A DNA stretch of 64,000 bases from assembly GCF_004006665.1 (NCBI RefSeq), contig NZ_QOCL01000002.1:124001-188000 (forward strand), written 5' to 3'. This DNA comes from Halobacteriovorax sp. HLS (lineage in GTDB: Bacteria; Bdellovibrionota; Bacteriovoracia; Bacteriovoracales; Bacteriovoracaceae). Positions 43,738-51,248 of the stretch are shown piece by piece (position 1 is the stretch's first letter; the number at the start of each line of letters is the position of its first letter). The translations under genes were made by a program, and so were the position numbers. A model generated the notes under the pieces. It ran no database searches. It was not told where the DNA came from and saw only the letters and a list, made by a program, of their open reading frames with translations.

Positions 43738-45652
43738 AACTAGGTGGATTATAATACAATCTAACAGATCGTCCACCTTCTATTTTTTCACCAGAAGGAG
43801 GATCTTGCGATGAAACGACTCCAATTCCCTGGTGATGAATTGTTAAGTTTAATTTCTTAGCTAATTGACTAGCTGAACGCTTATCAAGACCTTTGAAGTC
43901 AGGAATATGACCTTTAATTATACGAGTTGAAGAGTGCTTAACTTTTACTGTGTCAAAGTTATTTTTCTTATCAAAATTCTTCTTCACCGCTAAATTACCA
44001 AGGTTGCGATCTTTATAAAGAATGTATTGTGCAATCTTCTTAAAGACCGGAGCAGCGACAACACCACCGTAGTAGGCCTTACCTTTTTCAGGACGATGTA
44101 CGTAGACATAAACAACAAATTTATCTTTTGTTCCAAGAGGAAAGCCAATAAATCCTGGTGTATAACCTGTATAACCACCACCATTACTATCTGACTTTTG
44201 TGCTGTTGATGTCTTCCCACCAATTGTAAAGTACGGAATTCTTGCATTAGTTCCTGTTCCATTTTCAACAGCTTCTACCAACATTTTTTTCAACTCTCTA
44301 GAAGTTTGAAATTCTATTATTCTCTCTTTATCTTCTTCCTTAATCTCACTTTTATCTCTTTTAAGGATTGTTGGTTTTATATAGTTACCTTCATTTAGTA
44401 TCGCAGAGTATGCAGACAACATTTGTATTCCTGTCGTAGCAACTCCTTGACCGAAGCTAATATTACTTAGACTTAATGGAGATACATTCTCTTCCTCATT
44501 AAATATACCTCTTGATTCTCCAGAAATTTCTATTCCTGTTTTTTCACCAATCCTAAACTTCTTTAGCGTTTCTTTTAGTTTCGGATACGTTAAATCAAAA
44601 GCAATTTTTGTCGTTCCTACGTTTGATGAATGACTTAGGATATCTGTAACAGATAGCCACTCATACTTCTTCTTTGATTCCGCTTCAGAGATTATATGAC
44701 CTTCTACTTTTAACTTTCCTTGCTCACAATAATAGTTCGTATCTGGGCGTGCAATTTTATGTTCTAACGCTGAAGCAATTGTAAGTGATTTGAACGTTGA
44801 ACCAGGTTCGAATGGATCTGTAATAAAAGAAAGTTTTTGATTCTTAGAAGGCGACTTATGAGGATAATTTGGATCAAAAGTAGGGTAGTTACCCATTGCC
44901 AGAATTTCACCTGTCTCAGAATTCATTACTCCAAAGCCACCTTTAAGTGCTCCGTATTCCTCAATTGCATCTTTTAAAGCCTTTTCACCGATTGACTGCA
45001 GATCTTTATCAATAGAGAGAATAATATCTTTAGCGCCACTTCCGGCCTGTGTACTTTCAAACTTTATAGGACGACCTTTACGATCAATCACATACTTTGT
45101 AATTTTAGGCTTACCCTTCAACTGCTCATCAAAAGCATATTCAATTCCTGATAGTCCACCATTATCGATTCCGACAAAACCAACAGTTTGAGCAACCAAT
45201 TCATGGTTTGGATAGAACCTCTTTGCTACGGCTTCTATATGAACACCTTTTAAATCTTTTAATTTTTCAACTTGTTCATTAGTCAGTTCTATCTTTCGGG
45301 CTAGAAAAGTAAATTTCTTTCTCTTTTTAATAATAGACATTATTTTGTTATAAGTTAGGTCTGGAACAATTTTTGAAACTTCCCTATAAGTTGAATAGTC
45401 ACCCTTAAGGTTTTTTGGAATTGTAAAAATACTATAAGTTTGAACATTTATCGCAAGAGGGTTCCCATTACGGTCATAAATAGAACCTCTTTTAGGATAA
45501 GTTGTTCTCTCTCTAAAAAATTGTTTCTTAGCCTTTGTTAATAGATGTTCTTTGTCTACAACCTGAAGCATGAAAGCCTTTATTAATATTGCTGTAAATA
45601 AACCAACAAAAATAAAGAATGAAATTTTAATTTTTGTACTATTATTTTCCAT
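43730..45652 (-). CDS. ftsI: Septal transpeptidase FtsI/PBP3 with C-terminal PASTA domain
   Basis: 640-residue class B penicillin-binding protein for septal cross-linking. One N-terminal membrane segment (about 10-28), dimerisation domain with RFYPNHELVAQTVGFVGIDNGGLSGIEYAFDEQLKG, transpeptidase motifs SxxK as GSTFKSLT (Ser-Thr-Phe-Lys) and SHSSNVGT. The third motif reads GGKTSTAQK (Lys480-Thr481-Ser482) instead of KTG. A PASTA domain (about 575-640) closes the protein: GHIPDFKGLDKRSASQLAKK and VSSQDPPSGEKIEGG. It sits directly after the ftsL-like gene and works with FtsW. Confidence 0.93.
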   Translation of the reverse strand: MENNSTKIKISFFIFVGLFTAILIKAFMLQVVDKEHLLTKAKKQFFRERTTYPKRGSIYDRNGNPLAINVQTYSIFTIPKNLKGDYSTYREVSKIVPDLTYNKIMSIIKKRKKFTFLARKIELTNEQVEKLKDLKGVHIEAVAKRFYPNHELVAQTVGFVGIDNGGLSGIEYAFDEQLKGKPKITKYVIDRKGRPIKFESTQAGSGAKDIILSIDKDLQSIGEKALKDAIEEYGALKGGFGVMNSETGEILAMGNYPTFDPNYPHKSPSKNQKLSFITDPFEPGSTFKSLTIASALEHKIARPDTNYYCEQGKLKVEGHIISEAESKKKYEWLSVTDILSHSSNVGTTKIAFDLTYPKLKETLKKFRIGEKTGIEISGESRGIFNEEENVSPLSLSNISFGQGVATTGIQMLSAYSAILNEGNYIKPTILKRDKSEIKEEDKERIIEFQTSRELKKMLVEAVENGTGTNARIPYFTIGGKTSTAQKSDSNGGGYTGYTPGFIGFPLGTKDKFVVYVYVHRPEKGKAYYGGVVAAPVFKKIAQYILYKDRNLGNLAVKKNFDKKNNFDTVKVKHSSTRIIKGHIPDFKGLDKRSASQLAKKLNLTIHHQGIGVVSSQDPPSGEKIEGGRSVRLYYNPPSYE

Positions 45653-45994
45653 CTATGGAATCACCATTACCTGACTTTGTTTCGGTTGCTTAAGATCATA
45701 CTCTTTTGCCATACTTCTTAGGTTCTTTACCGATAATAGGCGCGCCTTCTTAGCTTTAAGCTCTTTAGACTCTAGAGCAACTTTTTCTATATCTTTATTT
45801 ATATTTGTTATTTTATAATTTAACTCAATACCTTTCATTCTAAACAATACAAAGAGAATTCCTAGAACAGAAAGCGTAAGCATAATTGGCATTCCCTGAG
45901 AACTTAGAAATACCTTCTTAACAGAGTCAATTGCTCCGTTATTAACTGAAGATTTTGATTTTGATCGTTTTGCTTTTTTCTTTTTTAAAGACAT
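45653..45994 (-). CDS. ftsL: FtsL-like division protein
   Basis: 113 residues: basic cytosolic N-terminus (KKKKAKRSKSKSS), one membrane helix (about 36-53, MPIMLTLSVLGILFVLF) and a periplasmic coiled coil (about 58-95, NYKITNINKDIEKVALESKE). Topology, size and position between rsmH and ftsI define FtsL despite low sequence conservation. It would complex with FtsB and the FtsQ-like protein. Its stop directly abuts the ftsI start. Confidence 0.8.
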   Translation of the reverse strand: MSLKKKKAKRSKSKSSVNNGAIDSVKKVFLSSQGMPIMLTLSVLGILFVLFRMKGIELNYKITNINKDIEKVALESKELKAKKARLLSVKNLRSMAKEYDLKQPKQSQVMVIP

Positions 45995-46054
45995 TTGTTA
46001 TCTCCTAAGCTTCTTGCTTAAAATTACAAATTAAATTAAGAGCATCATGCTCTA

Positions 46055-47032
46055 CTATCTATTTTCACCTATTTTTGAAAATTGTGCATACTTATTCTTA
46101 GATTTTTTTTGATTTACTTTTTCAATTACTCTTAACTTAGCACTTCTAGATCTTGGATTTTCTTCTAACTCACCATGAGATGGGACGATTGGCTTTTTAT
46201 TATAAAGCTCAAAGAGCTCTTCACTTCGCATCGCGTCTTTAAACAAATTTTTTACAATTCTATCTTCGAGAGAGTGAAAAGTTATAATTGCGAGTTTTCC
46301 ACCAATTTTTAACATTGGTAAAAGTGCCGGGATAAGGTTTTCTAAAACTTCTAATTCTTTATTTACTTTGATTCTCAAGGCCTGAAAGCACTTGGTTGCA
46401 GGATTAATTTTACCAAATTGTAGTTTTGTCGGATAACAATCCTTAATAATTTGCTCCAGTTGCTTAGTGGTTTCTATAGGGGCAGTTTCTCTTTGCTCTA
46501 GAATCTTTCTCGCTATTCGTTTAGAAAACTTTTCTTCACCATAACGAAAAAATATATTTGCAAGTTCTTCACCGCTATATGTGTTAACTATATGGGCAGC
46601 TGTTTCTATTGAGTCATTATCTGAGTCCATTCTCATATCAAGGGGAGCATCAAATCTAAAAGAAAACCCTCGATCACCTTGATCAAAGTGATGACTCGAG
46701 ACTCCTAGGTCAGCAATTATTCCGTCAAATTTAAGACCTGCTTCATTTTGGGAAATGAATTTTGGAAATTCTTGAAAGTTCATGTCTCTTAAAATAACTC
46801 TACCTTCTAGGTTACTTTCAGAGATTTCTTTCCTTCCATTATTAAGAGCATCTGGGTCTTGATCAACACTATGAACAGTACAATTTTCTCTTGCTCGTGC
46901 TAGAGCAAAAGTGTGCCCACCTGCTCCAAAAGTCATGTCTGCAAAAGTAAGTTCATCATCAGTCTCAGTGTTTCCACAAAGTATTTCAATGACTTCTTTA
47001 TTTAATACTGAATAGTGTTCTTTATAGCTCAT
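46055..47032 (-). CDS. rsmH: 16S rRNA (cytosine1402-N4)-methyltransferase
   Basis: 325 residues (MraW). SAM-binding FADMTFGAGGHTFALARA, FDGIIADLGVSSHHFDQGDRGFSFRFDAPLDMRM, NIFFRYGEEKFSKRIARKI, KCFQALRIKVNKELEVL and GGKLAIITFHSLEDRIVK are the family blocks. It methylates C1402 in the decoding centre. It is the first wall-cluster gene here; mraZ, which often precedes it, is absent. The start overlaps the mtnP stop by one base (TAATG). Confidence 0.96.
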   Translation of the reverse strand: MSYKEHYSVLNKEVIEILCGNTETDDELTFADMTFGAGGHTFALARARENCTVHSVDQDPDALNNGRKEISESNLEGRVILRDMNFQEFPKFISQNEAGLKFDGIIADLGVSSHHFDQGDRGFSFRFDAPLDMRMDSDNDSIETAAHIVNTYSGEELANIFFRYGEEKFSKRIARKILEQRETAPIETTKQLEQIIKDCYPTKLQFGKINPATKCFQALRIKVNKELEVLENLIPALLPMLKIGGKLAIITFHSLEDRIVKNLFKDAMRSEELFELYNKKPIVPSHGELEENPRSRSAKLRVIEKVNQKKSKNKYAQFSKIGENR

Positions 47033-47880
47033 TATGATTGTAACACTTCACAAATTTTTCTTTGCTCATCACTCATCGCATCTTTTGGAGTCATGATTGC
47101 AAACATATTCTCTTTCTTAAAATCAAATTTGTTATTTTCAATCTTCTTTAAAGCACTCTTTAAAATAGACTGAGCCGTCTCGTTGTTAGTCTTCATAACT
47201 TTCATTATTTCATCAACTGTACAGTGATCTTCTTCTCTCCAACAATCATAATCTGTAACCATCGCAAGTGTTGCATAGGCCATACCTGCTTCTTTGGCGA
47301 GGTAAGACTCTGGAACATTTGTCATCCCAATCACTGTTGCACCAAAGCCTCTATATATATTTGATTCTGCTTTCGATGAGAATTGTGGACCTTCAATACA
47401 AAGGTAGGAACCACCAACATGATGATTTGCACCTGACTCTTTACAAGAATCAATTAATACCTGTCTAAGATTAGGCTCAACTGGTTCTGCAACTGAAACG
47501 TGAGCAACAATTCCTTCCCCAAAAAATGTTCTTCTTCTTCCACCCTTAGTCCAGTCAATAAATTGATCAGGAAGTACCATAGTGGTCGGTGGACATTCTT
47601 CCTTAAGAGATCCAACTGCAGATACAGAAATTAAGTATTGAACATTAAAAGTCTTAAGTGCATAAATATTTGCACAGTAGTTAACCTCGTGAGGTAATAC
47701 TGAGTGAGCTCTTCCATGTCTTGGAATAAAATAGAACTTAACACCGTCTAACTTTGCTTCAATTATTTTATCTGATGGAGCTCCATAAGGAGTATTGACC
47801 TGATGCTCTTTCAAGATTTCAATACCTTCTATGTTATAAACTCCACTTCCACCAATTATTCCAATCGCTCTTTCAGACAC
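47032..47880 (-). CDS. mtnP: S-methyl-5'-thioadenosine phosphorylase
   Basis: 282 residues. Splits 5'-methylthioadenosine with phosphate into adenine and methylthioribose-1-phosphate (methionine salvage). Motifs IGIIGGSGVYNIEGIE, PRHGRAHSVLPHEVNYCANI, SVSAVGSLKEECPPTTMVLPDQFIDWTKGGRRRTFFGEG, CIEGPQFSSKAESNIYRGFGATVIGMTNVPESYLAKEAGM and TDYDCWREE are MTAP-type. It starts at GTG with GGAGG five bases ahead. Its stop overlaps the rsmH start, so methionine salvage heads the transcript of the division cluster. Confidence 0.93.
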   Translation of the reverse strand: MSERAIGIIGGSGVYNIEGIEILKEHQVNTPYGAPSDKIIEAKLDGVKFYFIPRHGRAHSVLPHEVNYCANIYALKTFNVQYLISVSAVGSLKEECPPTTMVLPDQFIDWTKGGRRRTFFGEGIVAHVSVAEPVEPNLRQVLIDSCKESGANHHVGGSYLCIEGPQFSSKAESNIYRGFGATVIGMTNVPESYLAKEAGMAYATLAMVTDYDCWREEDHCTVDEIMKVMKTNNETAQSILKSALKKIENNKFDFKKENMFAIMTPKDAMSDEQRKICEVLQS

Positions 47881-47972
47881 TTAGACCTCCGCATCAAAGG
47901 ATTTGACTACTTTCATAAGTTAATGCAACAATTCTACTCCCGACTCTTTAGTTTTAAAAGAGGATATAAACA

Positions 47973-49196
47973 ATGACGCCGGCCATAGCACCGAATGAGA
48001 CATACAAAAGGTATTTAAAGCAATACCAGTCGTACAAGAAGCACACTAAGAACTTCTTAGAAAGTGCTACGCGTATTTCTATCAGGGACTCAATTGAGGC
48101 AGTGGAGACATTTGTTCGCGAGCCAAATATTCAGACAATGACAAATCTAGTTAAAACACTAACTAATTCTGGTACATGGATTAGTCATTCTAGTTTACGC
48201 TATCTCCATTCATATATAGATATTTTTAATAAGAGAAATAATTTTAAAAATGACGAAGGCTTCATTGAAATTATTAAGTCTATTGAAAGCGGTGATAAGA
48301 CTATCCTCGAGAAATACTCCGAGGGAGATATATTTGAAGCCATATGTCTTGAGCTTGATTATGCTCATAAGCATTCTGATTATGAAAGTACTATTAAAAT
48401 ACCTAAAATTGACTCAACTATAGTTTTAGTTTCTGGTGTTTTTAATGAGATCTTTTCGACTCCTGCATTTGAAAGAGGGGCCCAACATCTTTTTAAAACG
48501 AAGGGACTCAAATATATTGCGGCTGAAGTCAACGGAACAAAATCTTGCAAGCACAATTCAAGGCTTCTTCAGCAACAACTAAAAAGGTATACTGAAGAAA
48601 ATCCAAATGAAAAACTTTGGTTCCTCTGCTTTTCTAAAGGCGGAATTGATACTCTTCATTTTTTAAAAGATAATAAAGACTGGGCCCAAGAACATGTCAT
48701 TGGCCTTAGTACAATCGCATCTCCAATATTAGGGTCTGATCACTTAAAGCACAAAGTTTTTAAGCTACTAAATAGTATTCACTTCTTTGAAAGAACTAAA
48801 ATTTATAAATATATAGATAGTAAGAAAGATATTATGATGAAGGAGTTTCAACGTTCTTTATCAAGTGATTATCAGAAAGATTGGTTTAAGAAAAACCATC
48901 AATTCTTACCAAATTTACAGTTTTACACATCTGTTGCTCTAGAAGCGGAGTGGTACGAGAGCCATATCTGGATGGTCTTAACAAAGTTACTATTTCAAAG
49001 TAATGAAAGTAATGATGGAGTAGTAGATACTAAGAACGCACACTTTCCAAACTACTTTAAAGCCTTTAATCTCGGAATTCTTAGAGGTCACCATCTAATT
49101 GGAACAAGATCAAGTTTCTATACTCAAGAAGCGCTGCTTGAATCCCATTTAGTTATGCTCGACTTCCTAGATAAGTCACAAAAGCTTAATCGCTAA
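47973..49196 (+). CDS. Alpha/beta-hydrolase-like protein
   Basis: 407 residues, soluble. Residues 1-135 are helical (DSIEAVETFVREPNIQTMTN). Then a strand IVLVSGVFNE near 150 and a possible nucleophile elbow LWFLCFSKGGIDTLHF with Ser221; the first elbow glycine is replaced by Cys219. NDGVVDTKNAHFPN could hold the acid and GHHLIGTRSS the His. These are the ingredients of a lipase-type serine hydrolase. Substrate cannot be inferred. It is divergent from mtnP and convergent with mglA (3 bases apart), so it is a single-gene unit with GAGGATA ahead of the ATG. Confidence 0.6.
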   Translation: MTPAIAPNETYKRYLKQYQSYKKHTKNFLESATRISIRDSIEAVETFVREPNIQTMTNLVKTLTNSGTWISHSSLRYLHSYIDIFNKRNNFKNDEGFIEIIKSIESGDKTILEKYSEGDIFEAICLELDYAHKHSDYESTIKIPKIDSTIVLVSGVFNEIFSTPAFERGAQHLFKTKGLKYIAAEVNGTKSCKHNSRLLQQQLKRYTEENPNEKLWFLCFSKGGIDTLHFLKDNKDWAQEHVIGLSTIASPILGSDHLKHKVFKLLNSIHFFERTKIYKYIDSKKDIMMKEFQRSLSSDYQKDWFKKNHQFLPNLQFYTSVALEAEWYESHIWMVLTKLLFQSNESNDGVVDTKNAHFPNYFKAFNLGILRGHHLIGTRSSFYTQEALLESHLVMLDFLDKSQKLNR

Positions 49197-49199
49197 AAC

Positions 49200-49790
49200 T
49201 TATTCAACTCCACCCTTTAAATTCATAAGAACTAATTTACTAATCTGCTTTAATGTTTCAAACACGCCTGTTCCTTGAGTAGCTACGCCTTCAAACTCTG
49301 GAAAGTTCCATTTGTTTAGTTTTGAAGACAGATCTTCTTTACTCATAACATTAGGTAGATCTCTTTTGTTCCATTGCATAACAATAGGAATTTTACTCAT
49401 ATCATAACCTTGCTCTAAGAGGTTACTTTCAAGATTTTTTAAACTCTCAATATTTGCATCAAGCCTTTCAACTTGTGAGTCTGCAACAAAGACAACACCA
49501 TCAACACCCCTAAGGATCAATTTTCTACTCGCCTCATAAAAGACCTGCCCAGGTACAGTATAGAGATGAAACCTCGTTTTAAACCCGCGTATTTCTCCAA
49601 GGTCTAATGGAAGAAAATCAAAAAAGAGGGTTCTTTCATTTTCAGTATTTAAAGAAATTATCTTTCCCTTAGAGTCACCAGAAGTTTTTTGATAAACATG
49701 TTGTATATTTGTAGTCTTGCCACCAAGGCCTGGACCATAGTAAACAATCTTACAGTTAATTTCTTTTGAATGATAATTTACAAAAGACAT
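49200..49790 (-). CDS. mglA: MglA family Ras-like GTPase
   Basis: 196 residues. P loop [20 protein letters not shown] (GPGLGGKT, 19-26), a DLG-type G3 region around residue 57 ([26 protein letters not shown]) and the G4 motif WNKRDLPN near 140. The [29 protein letters not shown] block is diagnostic of MglA. In Myxococcus and Bdellovibrio this GTPase sets cell polarity and gliding. A roadblock-like gene lies 11 bases upstream. Co-transcription with dnaX-ybaB-recR is inferred from spacing. Confidence 0.92.
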   Translation of the reverse strand: MSFVNYHSKEINCKIVYYGPGLGGKTTNIQHVYQKTSGDSKGKIISLNTENERTLFFDFLPLDLGEIRGFKTRFHLYTVPGQVFYEASRKLILRGVDGVVFVADSQVERLDANIESLKNLESNLLEQGYDMSKIPIVMQWNKRDLPNVMSKEDLSSKLNKWNFPEFEGVATQGTGVFETLKQISKLVLMNLKGGVE

Positions 49791-49801
49791 ATATCCCTCA
49801 G

Positions 49802-50311
49802 TTATTGAAGTGCTGTTGAGAATAGATTATCCATCTCTTCATCAGTAATATTATTAAAAAGTGTGCTATCGATCATATTGTCACTATTTTTCGATGTTAA
49901 TGCCCAAAAATCAGACAATCTCCAACTCATATCCCTAAGCTTTGATTTAATCTGCCCAGGATTAACTTCTTCAAAATAAATCATTCCTAAATAAACTTCT
50001 TCATTACCAAGTGAAATTGGTACTATATAAATTCCTTTATCAGATGTATCGAAACTTAATCTAAATATGTCTCTCTCTGTAGAGTTGGGAATAAATGACG
50101 CCATCGCTCTAGCTGCTTGCCATACTCCACCAAGTAACGCACCAACTGAAGAGCTATCGAAATCAGTACTTAGTTCATTTTTGACATACAATGGAACACC
50201 ATCTGATCTGCAAAGAAACAAACTACTATTTTTTAATTGGTTTACATCAGCAACTTCTGTAAAGAATTCCTCTGCTAATTTTGGTAAATTTTCCAAAGTA
50301 AACAAAACCAC
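49802..50311 (-). CDS. Roadblock/LC7-like protein, possible MglB-type regulator
   Basis: 169 residues. The middle part fits a roadblock fold: [20 protein letters not shown] (strand, helix), [20 protein letters not shown] and [30 protein letters not shown]. The C-terminal 45 residues ([20 protein letters not shown]) are an extra acidic tail. MglB roadblock proteins are GAPs for MglA; sharing an operon with mglA makes a functional partner likely, but the sequence is far from classical MglB. Its start is 11 bases after recR. Confidence 0.65.
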   Translation of the reverse strand: MVLFTLENLPKLAEEFFTEVADVNQLKNSSLFLCRSDGVPLYVKNELSTDFDSSSVGALLGGVWQAARAMASFIPNSTERDIFRLSFDTSDKGIYIVPISLGNEEVYLGMIYFEEVNPGQIKSKLRDMSWRLSDFWALTSKNSDNMIDSTLFNNITDEEMDNLFSTALQ

Positions 50312-50322
50312 TCCCTGGTTAG

Positions 50323-50916
50323 TTACATTTTTCTTCTATTTTCTAACGCTTTCGCTATTGTCATGGTATCCAAATATTCTAAACTTCCACCCATTGGAAT
50401 ACCAAATCCAATTCGATCGACCTCAACCGTTTCTGGAATAACTTGATTAATATAAGAACAAGTCGCATCACCCTCAACAGATGGGTTAACAGCTAGCACT
50501 ATGCTCTCAATATTCAAATCACGCACTCTCTTCACGAAATTATCTATTTTTAATTCTTCAGGTCCTATACCCATCAATGGATTAAGAACCCCTCCTAAAA
50601 TATGATAAAGACCGTGGTAATTACCACTTCTCTCAATCGCTAAACAGTCTGTTACATTTTCTACAACACAAATGGACTTACTTTCTTTTCTTTCAGGCTT
50701 GGAACAAATGTCACAGATATTTTCATCTGCATACATACCACACTCATTACACGACTTAAGATGTGCCAAGTTTTTCATAGCATCACCAAAAGCTAATAAT
50801 TCTTGAGCTGACCATTTGGCCAAAACAAGTGTCTGCCTAGTTGCTGTTTTATCACCAACGCCAGGAATTCGACTTAATTGATCAATAACATCTAAGAGTG
50901 TTTTTGGTAGTTCCAC
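50323..50916 (-). CDS. recR: Recombination mediator RecR
   Basis: 197 residues. N-terminal helix-hairpin LSRIPGVGDKTATRQTLVLAKW, Cys4 zinc module CNECGMYADENICDIC, then the TOPRIM domain (ICVVENVTDCLAIERSGNYHGLYHILGGVLNPLMGIGPEEL) with VLAVNPSVEGDATCSYI, and the closing GIPMGGSLEYLDTMTIAKALENR. RecR works with RecF/RecO loading RecA at gaps. It follows ybaB by 8 bases in the conserved dnaX-ybaB-recR order. Confidence 0.96.
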   Translation of the reverse strand: MELPKTLLDVIDQLSRIPGVGDKTATRQTLVLAKWSAQELLAFGDAMKNLAHLKSCNECGMYADENICDICSKPERKESKSICVVENVTDCLAIERSGNYHGLYHILGGVLNPLMGIGPEELKIDNFVKRVRDLNIESIVLAVNPSVEGDATCSYINQVIPETVEVDRIGFGIPMGGSLEYLDTMTIAKALENRRKM

Positions 50917-50924
50917 TTATTTCC

Positions 50925-51239
50925 TTAAAAAAGACCTGGAATATTTAATCCACCAGTAACTTTACTCATTGCTGAACTAACCATCTCTTGCGATTCCTTA
51001 ACGGCTTGATTAACAGCAGTTTGAATAAGCTCTTCCAACGTTTCAACGTCAGTCGGATCAACACATTCCTTATCTAGCTTAAACTCTTGGATCTCTTGCT
51101 TTCCATTGATCTTAATTTTAACCATTCCACCACCTGAAGAAACATCAAGCTCTCTAGATTCAAGTTCTTTTTGTAACGTAGACATTTTCTGTTGCATTAC
51201 TTGTGCTTGTTTCATTAAGTGATTTAAATTCTTTGCCAT
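50925..51239 (-). CDS. ybaB: Nucleoid-associated protein YbaB/EbfC family
   Basis: 104 residues with the family architecture: long N-terminal helix LMKQAQVMQQKMSTLQKELE, the beta strands VSSGGGMVKIKINGKQEIQEFKLD and the C-terminal helix VNQAVKESQEMVSSAMSKVTGGLNIPGLF. Binds DNA as a tweezer-shaped dimer; role in nucleoid shape or repair. Order dnaX-ybaB-recR is widely conserved. A ribosome binding site GGAGCTT precedes the ATG. Confidence 0.94.
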   Translation of the reverse strand: MAKNLNHLMKQAQVMQQKMSTLQKELESRELDVSSGGGMVKIKINGKQEIQEFKLDKECVDPTDVETLEELIQTAVNQAVKESQEMVSSAMSKVTGGLNIPGLF

Positions 51240-51248
51240 TTCAAGCTC

